From: Phallus indusiatus
Lineage: Eukaryota > Basidiomycota > Agaricomycetes > Phallales > Phallaceae
Reading direction: 5' to 3'
Assembly (NCBI GenBank): GCA_027605045.1
Contig: JAQFWX010000009.1
Span: 992,001 to 1,056,000 of the forward strand
DNA length: 64,000 nt
This document shows, in pieces, positions 23,689-36,728 of the stretch. The position numbers and the translations under genes were made by a program. Every line of letters starts with the position of its first letter. The stretch's first letter is position 1. The notes under the pieces are model-generated. The model saw nothing but the letters and a program-made list of their open reading frames with translations. It was not told the origin of the DNA and searched no databases.

Positions 23689-26600
23689 TCTGGACGACTG
23701 GAATCTCGAACCAAAAATAATGTAGCTTTTATAAATATATAAAATACTATGACGGCTCCGAAAGAGGTAATACTTTAGGAAACCCCGAATAATTGATTTA
23801 TTTTAGTTTATCTAAATACATTAATTTTCTTTTTTGGAGAAGAAAATAACTATATTTAATCTTGTTGATGCCAACGTGTCTTCGGCGTTTTGCTTGGTCT
23901 CCACTCCGGAATTCTGGCCTCATCCCTTCCGGCTTCCGTTACAATGCCAGCAACATATGCGGTGTCTTTCGCAAATCAACGAGCTCAAGGATTTGTTCTA
24001 GTCTGCCAAGGCATGATATCTTGTGAAAACGGGTTAATAATACCGTACGAGAAAGCCCTTCCTTGAACGCCATATTCCTGGAATCGGCTATTATCGAGCG
24101 GGGAAGCATAGTATGGGCGTCGATGGTGCACTGCCCGACCCTTTCGCGATCATCAACGCATTTTTTTTCTGAACTTTCCTCGCTCACGCAACCTTTCGCG
24201 AAGCCATCTCCTAAACCTAGGCTCGTTTTAACAATACTTCATCTTCGGATTCCTTCTTTTCTTACTCTCTTTCCCCCCACACTTCTCTATGTCATCTGAC
24301 CAATTAAACTTCAATATCACAGCTGGACCACTGTAAATCGTAGTCGTTGACTATTGCATAGCCATATATACAAGCTTTGAGGATCGAGACCTAAATCTGC
24401 TTTACGTTGAGGAGAGACAATACTTCTCGTTAAACATTCGGTGTGGACGCTCTTCCGCTCTGCCCGAGTTTACCGAAACAAATATCAACGTCATCAACAC
24501 CGAAGGGGGATGTGTTCCATTCCGCATGGGTCGATTCTTTTTGGCTCTATGCCTATGTGGGTAAGTTAATTAAAATATGTTTACTTGTAAGGACCAATGC
24601 TGGAAGATCCCCGCCACCTATGGTAAGGAAGTACCGTAAACTAAAAAAAACAAAGACAAAAATAAACATAAAAAGAACAGAGACAATGGTTCCCGACGTG
24701 AAGTACACGCTTTGTCAGTCACCTTGATGCCACACGAACGTTGATTGGGGTTGACCCCCGCGCTTTTCATTTTTTTTTCACTTTTCTGCACAGCCACCGC
24801 TCAAAATGTACCCATCCCGCCATCGCCAAAGGCGCGAACACAATAAGCGTGGGTAAATACTGTTTGGCAATACCGTTGTCACCCGAAAGAAAAAACAAAT
24901 TCTAAGTATGTAATGACAATCCTCTTTTTTAAGGTTCAATCTTTGTAGTCATTATTAACTATGACCAGTTAAATTGCGTTCTACTCGACTATTTGAGCTC
25001 CAGCTCGCACGGTATAATTAAATGTCAAAATCATTAAAAATCACGAGGAAAAAAAGACCACTTAGCTGCGGTAAAGGACAGATAAAGCCGGAGGCTTCTC
25101 CAGAATTTGATGCGAGAAGGCGCGAGGGTACTCGGGTTTTTGGACGTCTCTTTCATCTGTCCATACTTCCGCCTTGATGGGCTATTCGACAGGCTGTTTA
25201 TTATGAAGATGAACAACTGTGAGACAGTCCTATCGGTTCGGAACAGGTATGTTCTGCCTATTAACAGGGTATAGCCTTAGGTCAATCAGCAATTTTTGCA
25301 GGACGACCTGCCTTCATTTTAGCCCGACACCAGCCAGAAAAGAAGGCTGGATTCCCATCTATTACTCGAGAGGCCGCTTTTATCACCTAAAGCGTCAGAA
25401 ACGTCCGATCTAGATCTTCAGCCTGCTGCTCAGCCACTTGAACACCAGCTCTCTGGAAGACAAGGCTCCAGGTGTTATCGGCTCGGCTATCTTTTTCTTT
25501 GCGTCAGTTTGCGTCTATGGTCTTACGTTAAACACTCAGGTACTTTTCGATTCGCTCTTTCTTGCCTTGCTGACCATCGCTTGTATCGCAGCAAGGCCAA
25601 CATCGATTTCAAAATTCACCGGATTTTGAAAAAACCTTTTGACAAAAAAGTTTACACCGCCGAGTTTCTTCATTTCGTTTCGCTTTTTTTTTTCAGATTC
25701 GCGTCACTAGTCCCTAGTTCGGAAATGTCCTTACACCTTTTTGATCTAAATCAACGTGTCATCAGACATATTATCAAACACCTGGCACCCATCCTTTTTC
25801 AGTGTCCAGATTTTGCGCCTAATTCTCTACCGCACTGAGGACGTATGTGAATCACCATGATAATGCAAGCAATATGCCTGCGAATGTTGGCTTCAAATGT
25901 AAGCGTAGCTCGTTTAATTTGGGAGCCCTCAAACCAAATTGATCACTTAGATGTAGCTTACCAAGTTGATTTACCTTTGTATTGGACCGCTCACCCCTTT
26001 ATTCAAAATGTTTCTCCGGAATCGCATGATATCAATTCTTATCGAACAACATCTCGGAGATTTCCAAAGTGAATTTCAAATGAAGTTTATGATGATCTAA
26101 ACAGTCACTGTCACATAACATATGGTGGGTAGAAACAACCTCCATGGTGAGAAAAGCTCCCTTTCTAATCAAAGTCAAAATATAGTGCTCCGTTTTCGAC
26201 TTAGGTCCAGAAATAGCTTTTAAAAAACCAAGTGCGCTCACAAACAGGCCGTCATAATGTACCCCTTCATACTTTATCATCTAGGAACGCGCAGTTCCGC
26301 CCTCTTTCCGCCGTTAAAGGGAAGAATTTGGTTTTAAAACGTTTCAGCGCAAACTTAACCATGACTCGTTTTGCATCTTCGTCTCTACGCTAAGCCACAT
26401 CTGTCGTTTAACCACGAGCGTTCGATGAAGATTTTTACCCCCGAGCCTTGTCATGTTTCAAAATCACGGTCCGGGCGCATGATATCTCTTGTTATAGGAA
26501 TGCTACGTCTCATCACTAGATCGTCTGCCACTAGCACCCCTCGTGCCCCACGCGCTAGAAACGGTCTACATGTCACTGGAACAGGTGTCAAGAACCTATT

Positions 26601-29600
26601 TTGGAATACTCACATCCTTCTATCCCACTTATAGAACTTCCTGTCCTTTCGGAGCACGTTTTACGCACTGTGGTTCGGCGTGTCAAAGTAGATTTTTCAT
26701 CAGTACCAAAAGCTCGAAACGTCCTCTTTACGTAAAACCTACATTTTCATTTTCCCTTTTGAAATTTGGCGGGACACCGTCGAGGGGATCATCGAATCAG
26801 AAAGGTCTAAACTAAACCCAAAAGGTATCAAAAGTCCAACTAATCTTAGGACAGCTTTTACCGCGGATTCTGACCAAAACATCACATATACCCTTACCGA
26901 GATACACAAGACATATACGCGCGCGCCCAGCTTCTGACAATTCTCTGATCCTAAATCGGAGCATAACGAACTTTCCAAATCGAGGTTATTCTTTGATTTC
27001 TTGGAAAATCCACTCCATCAAGGAAATGTAAACAGGAGAATACGGGGTTGGATCCTTTTTCAAAGCGATGACTGGACGTATGATTTTGTTGGTAGTAAGC
27101 TGCAACTGATTGTGATCCAGCCTTGGCGGTTTTTTTCGGTCAAGCAGACATGTTCGGCTGGACCCAGATTGTTTCAAGATATTGATCTTGGTTCTGGAAT
27201 GAATAAGAGCTGCTATAGTCACGTTTGGCGTTCTGTAAGATAGACAATAGCTATGTATGGCTTAAATAATACCTCAAATGAATGAATCAAAGCATCCGCT
27301 GATTTATATGCGCAAAAGTTCCGTCTCGTTTGATCCGCGACATTTAGACATGTACTCCGACAAAATGTATAGGAAAGATCGATCACCGCTTCCAGAAAAA
27401 ATCTGTATTGAAGTCCTTATTTATAAATTCTATACATAGTCTGGAACATAATGATCGACTTTAAATATTAGGTGTCTACGCCTTATGATAAAATGCATTC
27501 AATACGATATGATTTTCGTGCTGATTTCTTCCTCATGTTTCTTCATCATGTTAATGTAAACCATTCCGATTACGCCCTCTACATCTCCTCTCTTCTTGAA
27601 GTCTAACGTCTAATCTTCATCACATAGACTGCAAACCAAAACGCTGCTTGCTTGGCGAGACAAATCGGAATCTTTTTTAAAGCGCCCCCACGAGCTTGAG
27701 TGTTTCAGGACGCCATCTGGGAACGCCCAAACCAGCTGGCGGCTAGCAGGTTCCGAATCATGATGGAGCTGCTTATCTCCACTTCTCCCCTAATATATAT
27801 ACTCCAAGATTTTAAGCACATACCTATGCTATGTGTATATATACACAAAGAAAAGAGGACCATCAAAATGTCTGCTTTTTTGTCGTTCAAGAAATTGTTC
27901 TCATAGCGCAAAGCCAAGTGAATCCTATGCTTCCTAATACCGTAAGTCTTCGGGCTTCCGCAAGAAGTTTTGAAAAAAAAGGAAGGAAACGATGCGAGCT
28001 TGACTCATCTCAGATGCGAAAAGAGCGCTTCTTGAAGGCAGACACGAAGTATGTTCGAAGTGTTTGAAACCCTGCCAGTGCCCATTGTCTATCTATCCCC
28101 GCTATACTCCATCATATTGATGATCGTGTTTTTCTAACGGATGCGCAAAGCGTATCTTCACGGGCTAAAAAGCTTTCAAGAATAGTAAAAATGGCAGATC
28201 TCGGTCACATGTGAATATTTTGTCGTACTCACGTTGGTGAATGCTGCTCATCCATCCTTGTAAGTTTATCGCCCCGATATCCTATTTCCTCCGATATACG
28301 GAATTCCTATTGCTTCTGAAAGATCCCACCACCTTCAAAGTTAAGTTCTTAACTGATGCTATCGGGCCAACCGTAAGTATAGCATCCGCGATCACATGAC
28401 GAGGGATGGTGTAGGTTCGAAGAGAGGAGGGTCTTTGGGGCTTCTTCGCTAAACGTTGTTTCAAAAAAAGAACATAGGTTGATAACCCTGATTGTGCTTT
28501 TTGTCGCCGAGTCTGGCCAATTACGGGAAAGATAGTGTTATCCTTGTGACCGAAGCCGTCAGCCCCGAGACAAAAAAACATCGTTTGATCGCAGCGAAGA
28601 AAAGTGAGATCTAAACAGATCTGAGAGATGCTGAAAGTATCACTTACCCAGCGATTTTATTGGTTTTTACGCAAATTCATCATCATCGTCGAGCTGGTGA
28701 AAAACTTCGGAAAGTCAAATCAAAACGATTCATTAATTCCAAAATCGGAGGATCATCATAATATTTATACGAGAAGCTTTTCGCAACGTCGATGACAAAA
28801 TGGAGACTGCGATATGTAGAAGTCGTGGAGAGCTTCTTAGGACCACATATCTCGGCTTAGAACATTAATATCGAAGCTCGCATACCAAAGCTAGTTCACG
28901 GATGTATATTATATCCAATAAGACGGAAAGAGCCAACCAACCAACCGAGATTTACTTGACGAGCTTTGATGTCCATTTGTATTCGCATTCAGCTATGACG
29001 TGGTGTCATTGTCGGAAGTGGAGGAGGCTGAAGCCACCGCAGTGGCTATGTACGACGAGGTGACGTGGCCGTGACAGCGCGGCATAGCTCGGACTTCGAA
29101 GTCAGCCCAACTTCCATAACATTTCATACATCCCCCGCACACCATACAACAAAATATCTTCGATCTAAAGATTAGCAATTGTCATGTTACTTCCAAAAAG
29201 AAGGGTTATTTGTGGGAGGACCGGTTGTAACCAACGACGACGGATGTTTTGAGACTGATGACAGTCCTTGTGAAACTCAGGTTTTCCCAGTACTCCATGT
29301 CTTTCCTTTTATTATTCAATATGCGGAGGTTTACGGCATCTGAAGTAGCTATGGATCGGTCCGCGCTTGTTGTATGGGAATCATTATTTCTTCATCGAAC
29401 CTATCAGCAATGTTCAAGCCAAAGTGAGCTTCTTTGGTGTGCCAGCTTTTCCCAAAACTAAGTTGACTAATTATAATGCTTTGGGCCCCAGAAACAATAT
29501 CCATTCTATTAAGCGTTAAGCTCCATACATTGTTTGTCAGCGTTTTGAGCATTCGCTATCTTAAACTTGGTCAAGGTGCTGCCTCAGATCGAACAGCGGC

Positions 29601-32600
29601 TCTCACCGAGACGACCGCGCCAAGACGCAACTAACTCGAACCGTCTGGCCTACGATTTGGTAGGCTTATCATTCATCGAGCGTTTACTTCATTTTCTTTA
29701 CTAGATGACCACACGGGCGAGATCACAATGTTAATTGGTCTTACTGTATTTCGGCACACATATGGTAGGGGATTCAAATGTCGTTACATAACTACCCTTA
29801 CTCATAGAACTTGTTTTATTAAGTATTACCAGGTCTTAGTAAACATCATCTTTTGTAATCTGCTTTTGCCGAGTCCCTACTTGGAACACTTACAGCGAAT
29901 AGGGACGCCCCCCACGGGTCGCTCCGTCCATGCTGTGCTATAACTTCGAAAACCAGTAATAACGTATCTTTGTAATTAATCCCTACAACTTGAACAGAAG
30001 TTCTAGGCCGAAATATCAAGTCGGCTCTATCATCACCAATTCCGGCGCACGCAAGAACCTTTTCTTACGGTAAGCTGTCAGACTTTTACATAGACTTCTA
30101 CTTCACTCGATCCCCATCTTTGAACACGTTGCTTTCTTAAGGGTCTAATAAAGCTCTCACCTTCACATTCTTGACCTTTCGATCCGTACACCGGTTATGA
30201 TTCTCGGGTGGACCCGAATGGCCAGACACCTTCAAGCACGATAAACCAGTCTAGCAGTATGAGATCTGGCATCCCACACGATTACAAAAAAAGGAGGTGA
30301 TTTATCTTCATTCTGAAGGAAAAAGACCGGTTTGATAAGCTTTATTGATGCTTCCCCATATTATCTAATCCTAACTCAGGCTTTTAGCCCTTTGTTCTGA
30401 CCGAGAAGAGTGAAGAGCACCATTTTAAGAATATCTGTTAGGTTTTTTTAACCCCATATATTTACCCCTTACGACCGACTGACACCCGATGGTCCTCCAC
30501 AACCCGTCACGTTTCCTCTTCACTTTCAGGCACGCGATCTACAGGAATATTGATCACGGTTAAGGACATGGCAGTGTTTTTTTTTCTTGACCTTTTGATT
30601 TGTCTTTCTCTGGTGGTATACATTTCGCTTTTTTCTGAAGTAAAAGAGTACTTATCTCGTGACAACTGTGTGAAGGCCAAGTCTGCGTCGTATAGGTTTA
30701 GGATTATGATATACCGAAATCAAGCTTTACTTGTGTAGGTATTTTGTGAATGATTTCAGGTACCAAAAAGCCTTACTTGTTGCCTCTACATCAGGTTTAG
30801 TTCATTGGTCAGATAACTGTAAGTCTTTTGTGTGTCTCCGTCATCTAGCGCTTAACCATTTGGGGATCGTCGTGTACCGAGTACGTTATGGATCATTTGC
30901 AAATGTGCGTGCTCAAGCCAAGACACTAAGTGCCCTGACTCGTCCGTTCAGGCTGTTACAGATTGTCATTACCGTTGACTAGCAGGTGTGATTGTCGTTA
31001 GTGTTTTGGCTCGGCCGAATACAGTTCCGAGGCTGCGCATCAGAGAGCTATCGCCCACGTCACAGCGTTCGGATAATTCAACGACATCAATGGTGTCTGG
31101 AATGATTTTTCTGTAGGAACAATTGATTGACATTGATCCAACCAATGGTCGCAAATTGCATATATTTATGGACCGAAAATTTTTGACTAGGTGGCTACAA
31201 CGTATGTACATATGCGCCCTTTTCGCTGTTGTTTCTGCCTCAGACCGTCCCCCGTAATCATGACCCCATGCTTTCAAGACTCTCTTCGGGAAATTACTCA
31301 CGATGTACGCAAGAGCTTGATCGATGACTGGTACACCCCTAGCTGCTTCAGCACGTGTATCTATAATTATCACCTACATGGCCCATCAATGACCACAGTT
31401 GCTTGTGCGATATGCTATATAAATAAGTGTATTTGTAACCTTATTCCTTCCAAATTCATAGTGATAAACATTCAATTGAGTTGAGCATTCAAAGACATGC
31501 CGCCGAACCCGTCAGCATGACGGACGCAATTAGTTTCTTCCCAGTCAATAGTAGAAGCTCTATCAACATAGTATGTATTTATAAAATCGCAAGATCTACG
31601 CAAGATCGGTTAGATGAAGTCCGGAAAGATCCGAATCTGCGGCTTCCATGAGCACATCTTATCTAGCCCACCGGATCGGCTTTTCGGTTGCGCCAGTCAG
31701 TGGACAGTATAGTTACTTATTACTGAGACCTTGAGATTTTTCACCACATAACGAGGACGCCATTTGAGCAGGGGGGACAAGTTGGAGCCATAGATATTAT
31801 AAGAAGCCATACGTCTGCCGCCTGCGTGTGATTTTCAACCACTGGCTGGCTGATTAATCCGGGTGGTAGGCGTTCTCCGCTCCAAAGTGTGGGGGGTGTA
31901 TTGAGAGTGTTCATGGCTCTCTTCAGTCTCCCAGAAAAAAGGACTAAATTTGTACGCGCTGTTCACAGGAAGCCTTCATCAAGGCTTGAAACAGAGGATA
32001 CGCGCGAGTGAAGAGCCATATGGAAGAATTGCGCTGTTTCGCCATATGTTGAATTTGATAACCACTTAGTCTCACTTACGATTGAACAGAAATTTTCATG
32101 GTTCCCTCGGAATGTTCCATGATCTTACTTCTCTTCTTTTGTTGAAAGGGTGTGAATTCTTAAATTCGGAAGTATCTTGGACTTAAGTGAAGTTTAAACT
32201 ATTTATCTATTCGAGAGTCCTTGCTAACTGTCCTCTCGTCATAATAATCATGAAAAACCTCCTAGAAAAATTTACAGAAGAAATGGCAAGTAAGTAGGTA
32301 ATAATTTTTGGTTTAAATCTGCTCAGGAAGTGAGTTCCATGCTATCTCCATAAACGCTGGTTAGGAGCCACTGCTAACTCGTAATTAACCTTATGTTACA
32401 CAAGGTCTGCTTACCTCCAAATCTGGAACTTGTAGTTAACTTTTAGCTTCTTCGGCTTTGTCGGATGTACCAGGCAATTAAATCAGACTCATAGGTGCCA
32501 GTTGTTGTGGTGCTACCGCAGTATGACCCAAGAAAGGTTGTTTTTGCCAAACTTATGAGGACAATAATTATAATTATCACCCAGAAACTACTTCCGATCT

Positions 32601-33441
32601 TTCAGATTGGCTTCTTTTTGCGTCGATAACCGGGTGCTAAGAATAAAAATTAAGTTTGCTTCAACGGGTGAACCTTTTTAGTGACTTATATTGATGCATC
32701 TTTTTTAAAAGCAAGTAAGAAAAAATCTAATAACTGTAGTGAAACTAATAAGCATTGGTAACTAGAAGAGGGTGAAAATATGTTTATAAGCTCCGAGAGT
32801 AACGGACTATCTGTGTAAAAGATTGCTTGTTGACGTCCCGAACAAGGTATATTAGCACAGCCACAACGGGCAGCTTGGTCAATGAAATTCATGTTTGCCT
32901 GTCACCGAAACCAAAGCCGGTGGCGAAGTGACTAATGAAGGGGCCGAAATCACGCTGTGTGGTATCTGATGCATTTGAAACACTGAGAAAAAATTGGAGC
33001 CCTTGAATCGTATGCTCATCTTTTCATCTTTTCATCAAATGCGAAATCAAGTTAGCCGAAACATAACGAGAGGATCATTGATAACACACGGATGGCTTTC
33101 CTTATCAAGACACGAGGGAAATAGGTTTCAACGTTCTCATGGGCTGACTTTAGTCTATAGTTTGTAATGATGGAATCATGCGAAAGGACAAAGTGAATAG
33201 ACAAAACCGTTTACCGGTACCATTTATTCCATCGGTATGGCATCAATTGCCATATTGAGCCAGAAGGAAGTTGTCGCAGCTTCTTTTCCGCTCATGTCAA
33301 GTGGAAATCTCTGCAAAAGTCTGATTGACACTTCATCCTTCTCGATCGTGAGTTTTATCAACATTCTAGTATAAGGAGCACAAGTAATGAATACAAATTG
33401 CGCTAGTACGGGCGATGAGAAGTAGGCATCAGCGAAAAGCA
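23689..33441. other. Gene-poor stretch, 9.8 kb
   Basis: No full gene was recognised. Isolated coding-like pieces are 25219-25838 (a frame with ARHQPEKKAGF and, after a plausible intron, ILKKPFDKKVYTAEF), about 28290-28373 (EFLLLLKDPTTFKVKFL ending at a perfect GTAAGT), and a minus-strand frame at 30969-31373 with a TATATAG run upstream. None could be extended to a gene. A short palindrome (GTCCCTA..TAGGGAC, about 29871-29904) and an imperfect inverted pair around AGCCAAxACACTAA (about 30915-31010) may be remnants of small transposons. No ORF for a transposase was found. Confidence 0.45.
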
Positions 33442-34640
33442 TTATTTTCGGGGGGCAATGATAGCTTTCGCAGCTTCTGGATCCAAAATGGAATCCGGGT
33501 ATGGAAGAAAATCGACCATCGTATGGCGCGCTCCACCATCAACTATGAAAACTTGACCTGTTACCCAAATAGCTGCCTCGCTGAAAAGAAAAATAGCGGC
33601 GTTAGCAATATCTTGGGTAACGCCCTGTCGTTGCAGGGGGATACTTCTCGAGATCCTCTCGCTGGAGCCAGGAATTGTGGCTGTTAATTTTTCCATACCA
33701 ACGGTATTGAGAATCGGTCCAGGTGCTATCACATTAGATCGAACTCCATGAGGGCCTTCTTCGACGGCTAGTGCAGATGAGAAAGTGTCGATAGCAGCCT
33801 TCGCGGCACTGGCATGCGCCTGATATGGCGTTCCTTTAAAAATGGACAGAAAACGTGTGAACATCGTATAAAATTAACCAACTTGGTGCAAACCTTTATA
33901 TTGTATAGTTGCCGTCATATGGATGTATGATCCTTTCGTGGCGCGAATGTAGGATAAAGTGGCTTTGACAGTGTTAAACGTCCCAATCTAGATATGTTTT
34001 TGTCAAGATCAAGATATTTGGCTATGTAGATGATCAGGCTGACAGTGTCAATTTCGATAACTGTTCGAAAGGCGTTTTCTGAAAGTCCACTTATAGGTGC
34101 CAGGAAATTACCAGCAGCACCTAATACGAAGAATTTCAACCATAATCTATAATATAAAGATCATTTTCAAATGAACCTTACCACAGATGACAAAATCAAT
34201 TCTGCCGAATTCATTTATCGCCTTCTGAGCTGCGATTTGTAATTGTTGGAGTTGCCGTACATCAGCTTGGGCAGCGATACATTTTCTCCTCGTCGAGGAA
34301 GATAACTCAGAAGCCGATGCTTCTAGTTTTTCTAGACTATAACATATTGTTAATTGCTGTCCTTAGTGCCACGAAAAATTTAATGTAATCAATGTACTTT
34401 CGGCCGATGATGACAGCATTTGCTCCGTGACGCATCTGAAAACTTTATGAGAGATTTTGATATATGAGAAATCACATGGATCATCATCACCATCGATTCT
34501 GTAATCGCTTTGCATATTCCGGATCCCCCTCCGGTACAAAAAACCACTTTGCCGTCGAAAATATTCTCTTTGAATACATCAGTCGATAAGGCAGGAAGTG
34601 GCACCCCAACACTAGAAGGATTTGAAGTTTGAGAAGACAT
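33442..34640 (-). CDS. SPS19: Peroxisomal-type 2,4-dienoyl-CoA reductase (SDR family)
   Basis: Six exons (34640-34491, 34435-34398, 34336-34182, 34120-34044, 33987-33894, 33833-33442) encode 301 residues, the usual size. The Rossmann motif TGGGSGI is at residues 36-42; ICGAAGNFLAPI replaces the NAG motif as in DECR enzymes; SAAKAAIDTFSSALAVE carries the catalytic Lys; NVIAPGPI and GQVFIVDGGAR follow. The enzyme uses NADPH to reduce 2,4-dienoyl-CoA so that unsaturated fatty acids with even-position double bonds can enter beta-oxidation. The C-terminus is APRK, which is not a recognised PTS1 tripeptide, so peroxisomal import by this signal is not supported. It is head-to-head with the phosphorylase gene at 34825. 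Confidence 0.94.
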
Positions 34641-34824
34641 GAACGTGATGGTTAACTACCAAGATTCTTGCCTTAATGTTTTGCACGTTGGCGAATTTTG
34701 CGACCTCCAATCCAAACAATAGCGAGGTCGCCCAGTTTGGAATTGACAACGACGGAAGCTTTTTATTTCAAACCCAGACAATGCCGTTGAACGGCTGGGA
34801 TATTCCGTAAGGTTTGCGTCGACA
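34641..34824. promoter_or_regulatory. Shared 184-bp bidirectional promoter
   Basis: The start codons of the dienoyl-CoA reductase (34640, minus) and the phosphorylase (34825, plus) are only 184 bp apart, so both promoters must lie here. No clear TATA box is seen on either strand. A CCAAT-type sequence (TCCAATCCAAAC, about 34708-34719) could be a shared activator site; that is inference. Confidence 0.65.
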
Positions 34825-36325
34825 ATGAAAGAACAACTTTTAGATGCAAGTACGCACCAAGTATTGCTTCTTTGATTTGCGCTAACTCGCTTAACTTTGT
34901 AGACTTTCCTAAAACTGTTGAAGGCCGTGTTTATCATCTCGGTGTTAAACTAGGAGAAGTAGCTAACAGAATTGTAAGTCGTTATTATTGTCCGACCTTC
35001 TCCCTTGCTCTAACCATCTGTCTTTTGAGATTACTGTTGGTCCCTACTCTAGGGCACGGAGTATCGCGAAACTACTTTCTACGAACCCTCCCCCTTTTGT
35101 TCTAGAGTCTGAACGTGGATTTGTCACCATTACCGGATTATACAATGGCATTCCCATAAGCATAATTGCCATTGGAATGGGTGCACCAAATGCCGACTTT
35201 TTCGTCAGAGAAGTAAGAGAATGTGTTATAGGAGACATGATTATAGTTCGGTAAAGATCCGATTTACTTTCTATACTGTCCAGATGACCTCACCCCTAAC
35301 CAGACTAGGTTCCTGCGGTGGTCTGCATGAATCCCTACCCGTAGGCTCTGTGGTTGTGCCTAAATCAAGCGTGGCTGTTAATCGCAATTACGACTTTGAC
35401 TTTGCTATCTCCGCCGATACGCCCAATGATAACGCTTACCGTATTTCTAAACCGGTACTTTCTCAAGACCTTCTCTTTTCAGCTTCATTCCTTGACAATT
35501 GTTCATCTTGTTAGGTCTCAGCTGATGCAGAACTACATTCAGCTGTGAGAAACCATGGTCATTTTCTGTTTCTTTAATAGACCCTGTCCACAGCTTTTGA
35601 AGGCATTGGAATCGACCAGAGCTTCCGAGAATAATTGTCCTGTTTATGGAAACTTCGTGAACGCGTCCGCGGATAGGTATAAAAGCATAACTCAGACTTG
35701 GAAGATATAGCTTACCTTGCGTTATTCACTCAGCTTTTATAGTTCCCAAGGTCGTCTAACTTCATTTCCTGACCACAATGTCAGGCTAATTGAGTCGCTG
35801 CTACAAAAGGTAGAGGGACTAGGTACATTGGAGGTGATGTTTCTCCTCTGTGAAAGACGTCACAACCTCATTTTTCTCTCATTTAGATGGAGACTTTTCA
35901 TATTTTACATCTGGCCGCGAGCTGGTCAAACTACCACTGCTCAACATCCCACAGCGACACTCCCGTAGATAAACATCAAGTCCAAAACGCCCCCGTCTTT
36001 CATAGCCCTACAAACGTTGCTTCCAATAATCAGAATCAACCATCCGTTCCAATTCCCAGCATACCCATAACGCAATCTCGCATTCGTGCTGCGTCAGTCC
36101 AGATGGTCTTTGCGTCGAGGATTTCCCAAGATTTTATCACTCCTGAAATGGTTACGCACATACAAGATTGGACTGGAAAGGCAGCTTTAAAGGCTTTGTC
36201 TCAGCTGGGAAGTGATATAGATGTACGTGGTCATCGCTCTCCTTTCAGCTCCAATCCTTCGTTGTAAAAAGTACCTTCTTTTTTAGAATGCTTTACTTCC
36301 CGACAGTGCTGTATGGAGAGCCTGA
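34825..36325 (+). CDS. Uridine/purine nucleoside phosphorylase family protein
   Basis: Nine exons (34825-34849, 34903-34973, 35030-35250, 35304-35454, 35515-35544, 35594-35676, 35734-35833, 35887-36222, 36287-36325) stay in frame and give 351 residues. Motifs of the NP-I (PNP_UDP_1) fold occur in order: DANFPKTVEGRVYHLGV, ITVGPYSRARSIAKLL, IIAIGMGAPNADFF, RLGSCGGL (phosphate/ribose loop), SVVVPKSSVAVNRNY and LEMETFHILHLA, whose Met-Glu pair binds ribose. The family splits nucleosides with phosphate to base and ribose-1-phosphate in salvage; uridine is the likely substrate in this fungal subgroup, but it cannot be fixed from sequence. A Pro/Asn-rich insertion follows METFHILHLA before the final helices. 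It shares its promoter with SPS19. Confidence 0.92.
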
Positions 36326-36627
36326 CAAACCCTCCAAAAACCAACACAAACGGATGTAGCGCAACCCAATAGAAGTACGTTAAGATCTGTATCGTTACCA
36401 TTGAGCTCCAATAAAGGTGTAACTATTCAGAAGTGTAATAAACCCCGAGTATGACTTTGCAAGGACAAGGATATGGCAGGAAAATCATGTTAAAGGGATG
36501 GGTTCGCTATAATTTTTGAGCCTAGAGTCTCTCCAGCCTCTCAAAGTCGCGGGTAAAATAAGTGAAATTTTGGCTAAGGGTAAAAAGGGGCGTTAGCGGG
36601 CTTAACTAGATGGGCAACTAAAAATGA
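36326..36627. other. Spacer before tRNA-Met
   Basis: Three hundred bases of 3' UTR and spacer between the phosphorylase stop codon and the tRNA-Met gene. No further feature is seen. Confidence 0.5.
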
Positions 36628-36728
36628 TGCTCCGTGCAAGGCTCGAACTTGCGACCTTTGGATCGCCCGCTTACTCAGCGGTCATAATGACTATGAGACC
36701 AACGCTCTACCAACTGAGCCAACGAAGC
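36628..36728 (-). tRNA. Elongator tRNA-Met (CAT), with 28-nt intron
   Basis: On the minus strand the sequence folds as a full cloverleaf: acceptor GCTTCGT pairs with ACGGAGC, the A box is GGCTCAGTTGGTAGAGC, the anticodon loop is CTCATAA, and the T arm contains GTTCGAGCC. The anticodon CAT together with a T-T mismatch at the base of the anticodon stem matches fungal elongator rather than initiator tRNA-Met. The 28-nt intron sits after position 37, the canonical site. Its first bases (TATGA) can pair with the anticodon TCATA, the anticodon-intron pairing used by the splicing endonuclease, and it also holds a CCGCT/AGCGG hairpin. The mature length is 73 nt, and CCA is not encoded. Confidence 0.95.

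Noticed and set aside
24443..24727. 94-codon plus-strand frame with a Lys-rich end
   Set aside because: The Lys run comes from an AT-rich purine tract; there is no domain or conserved start context.
30969..31373. 134-codon minus-strand frame with an upstream TATA-like run
   Set aside because: Has a coding-like C-terminus, but no start codon, splice sites or family could be fixed; kept only as a mention in the gene-poor stretch.
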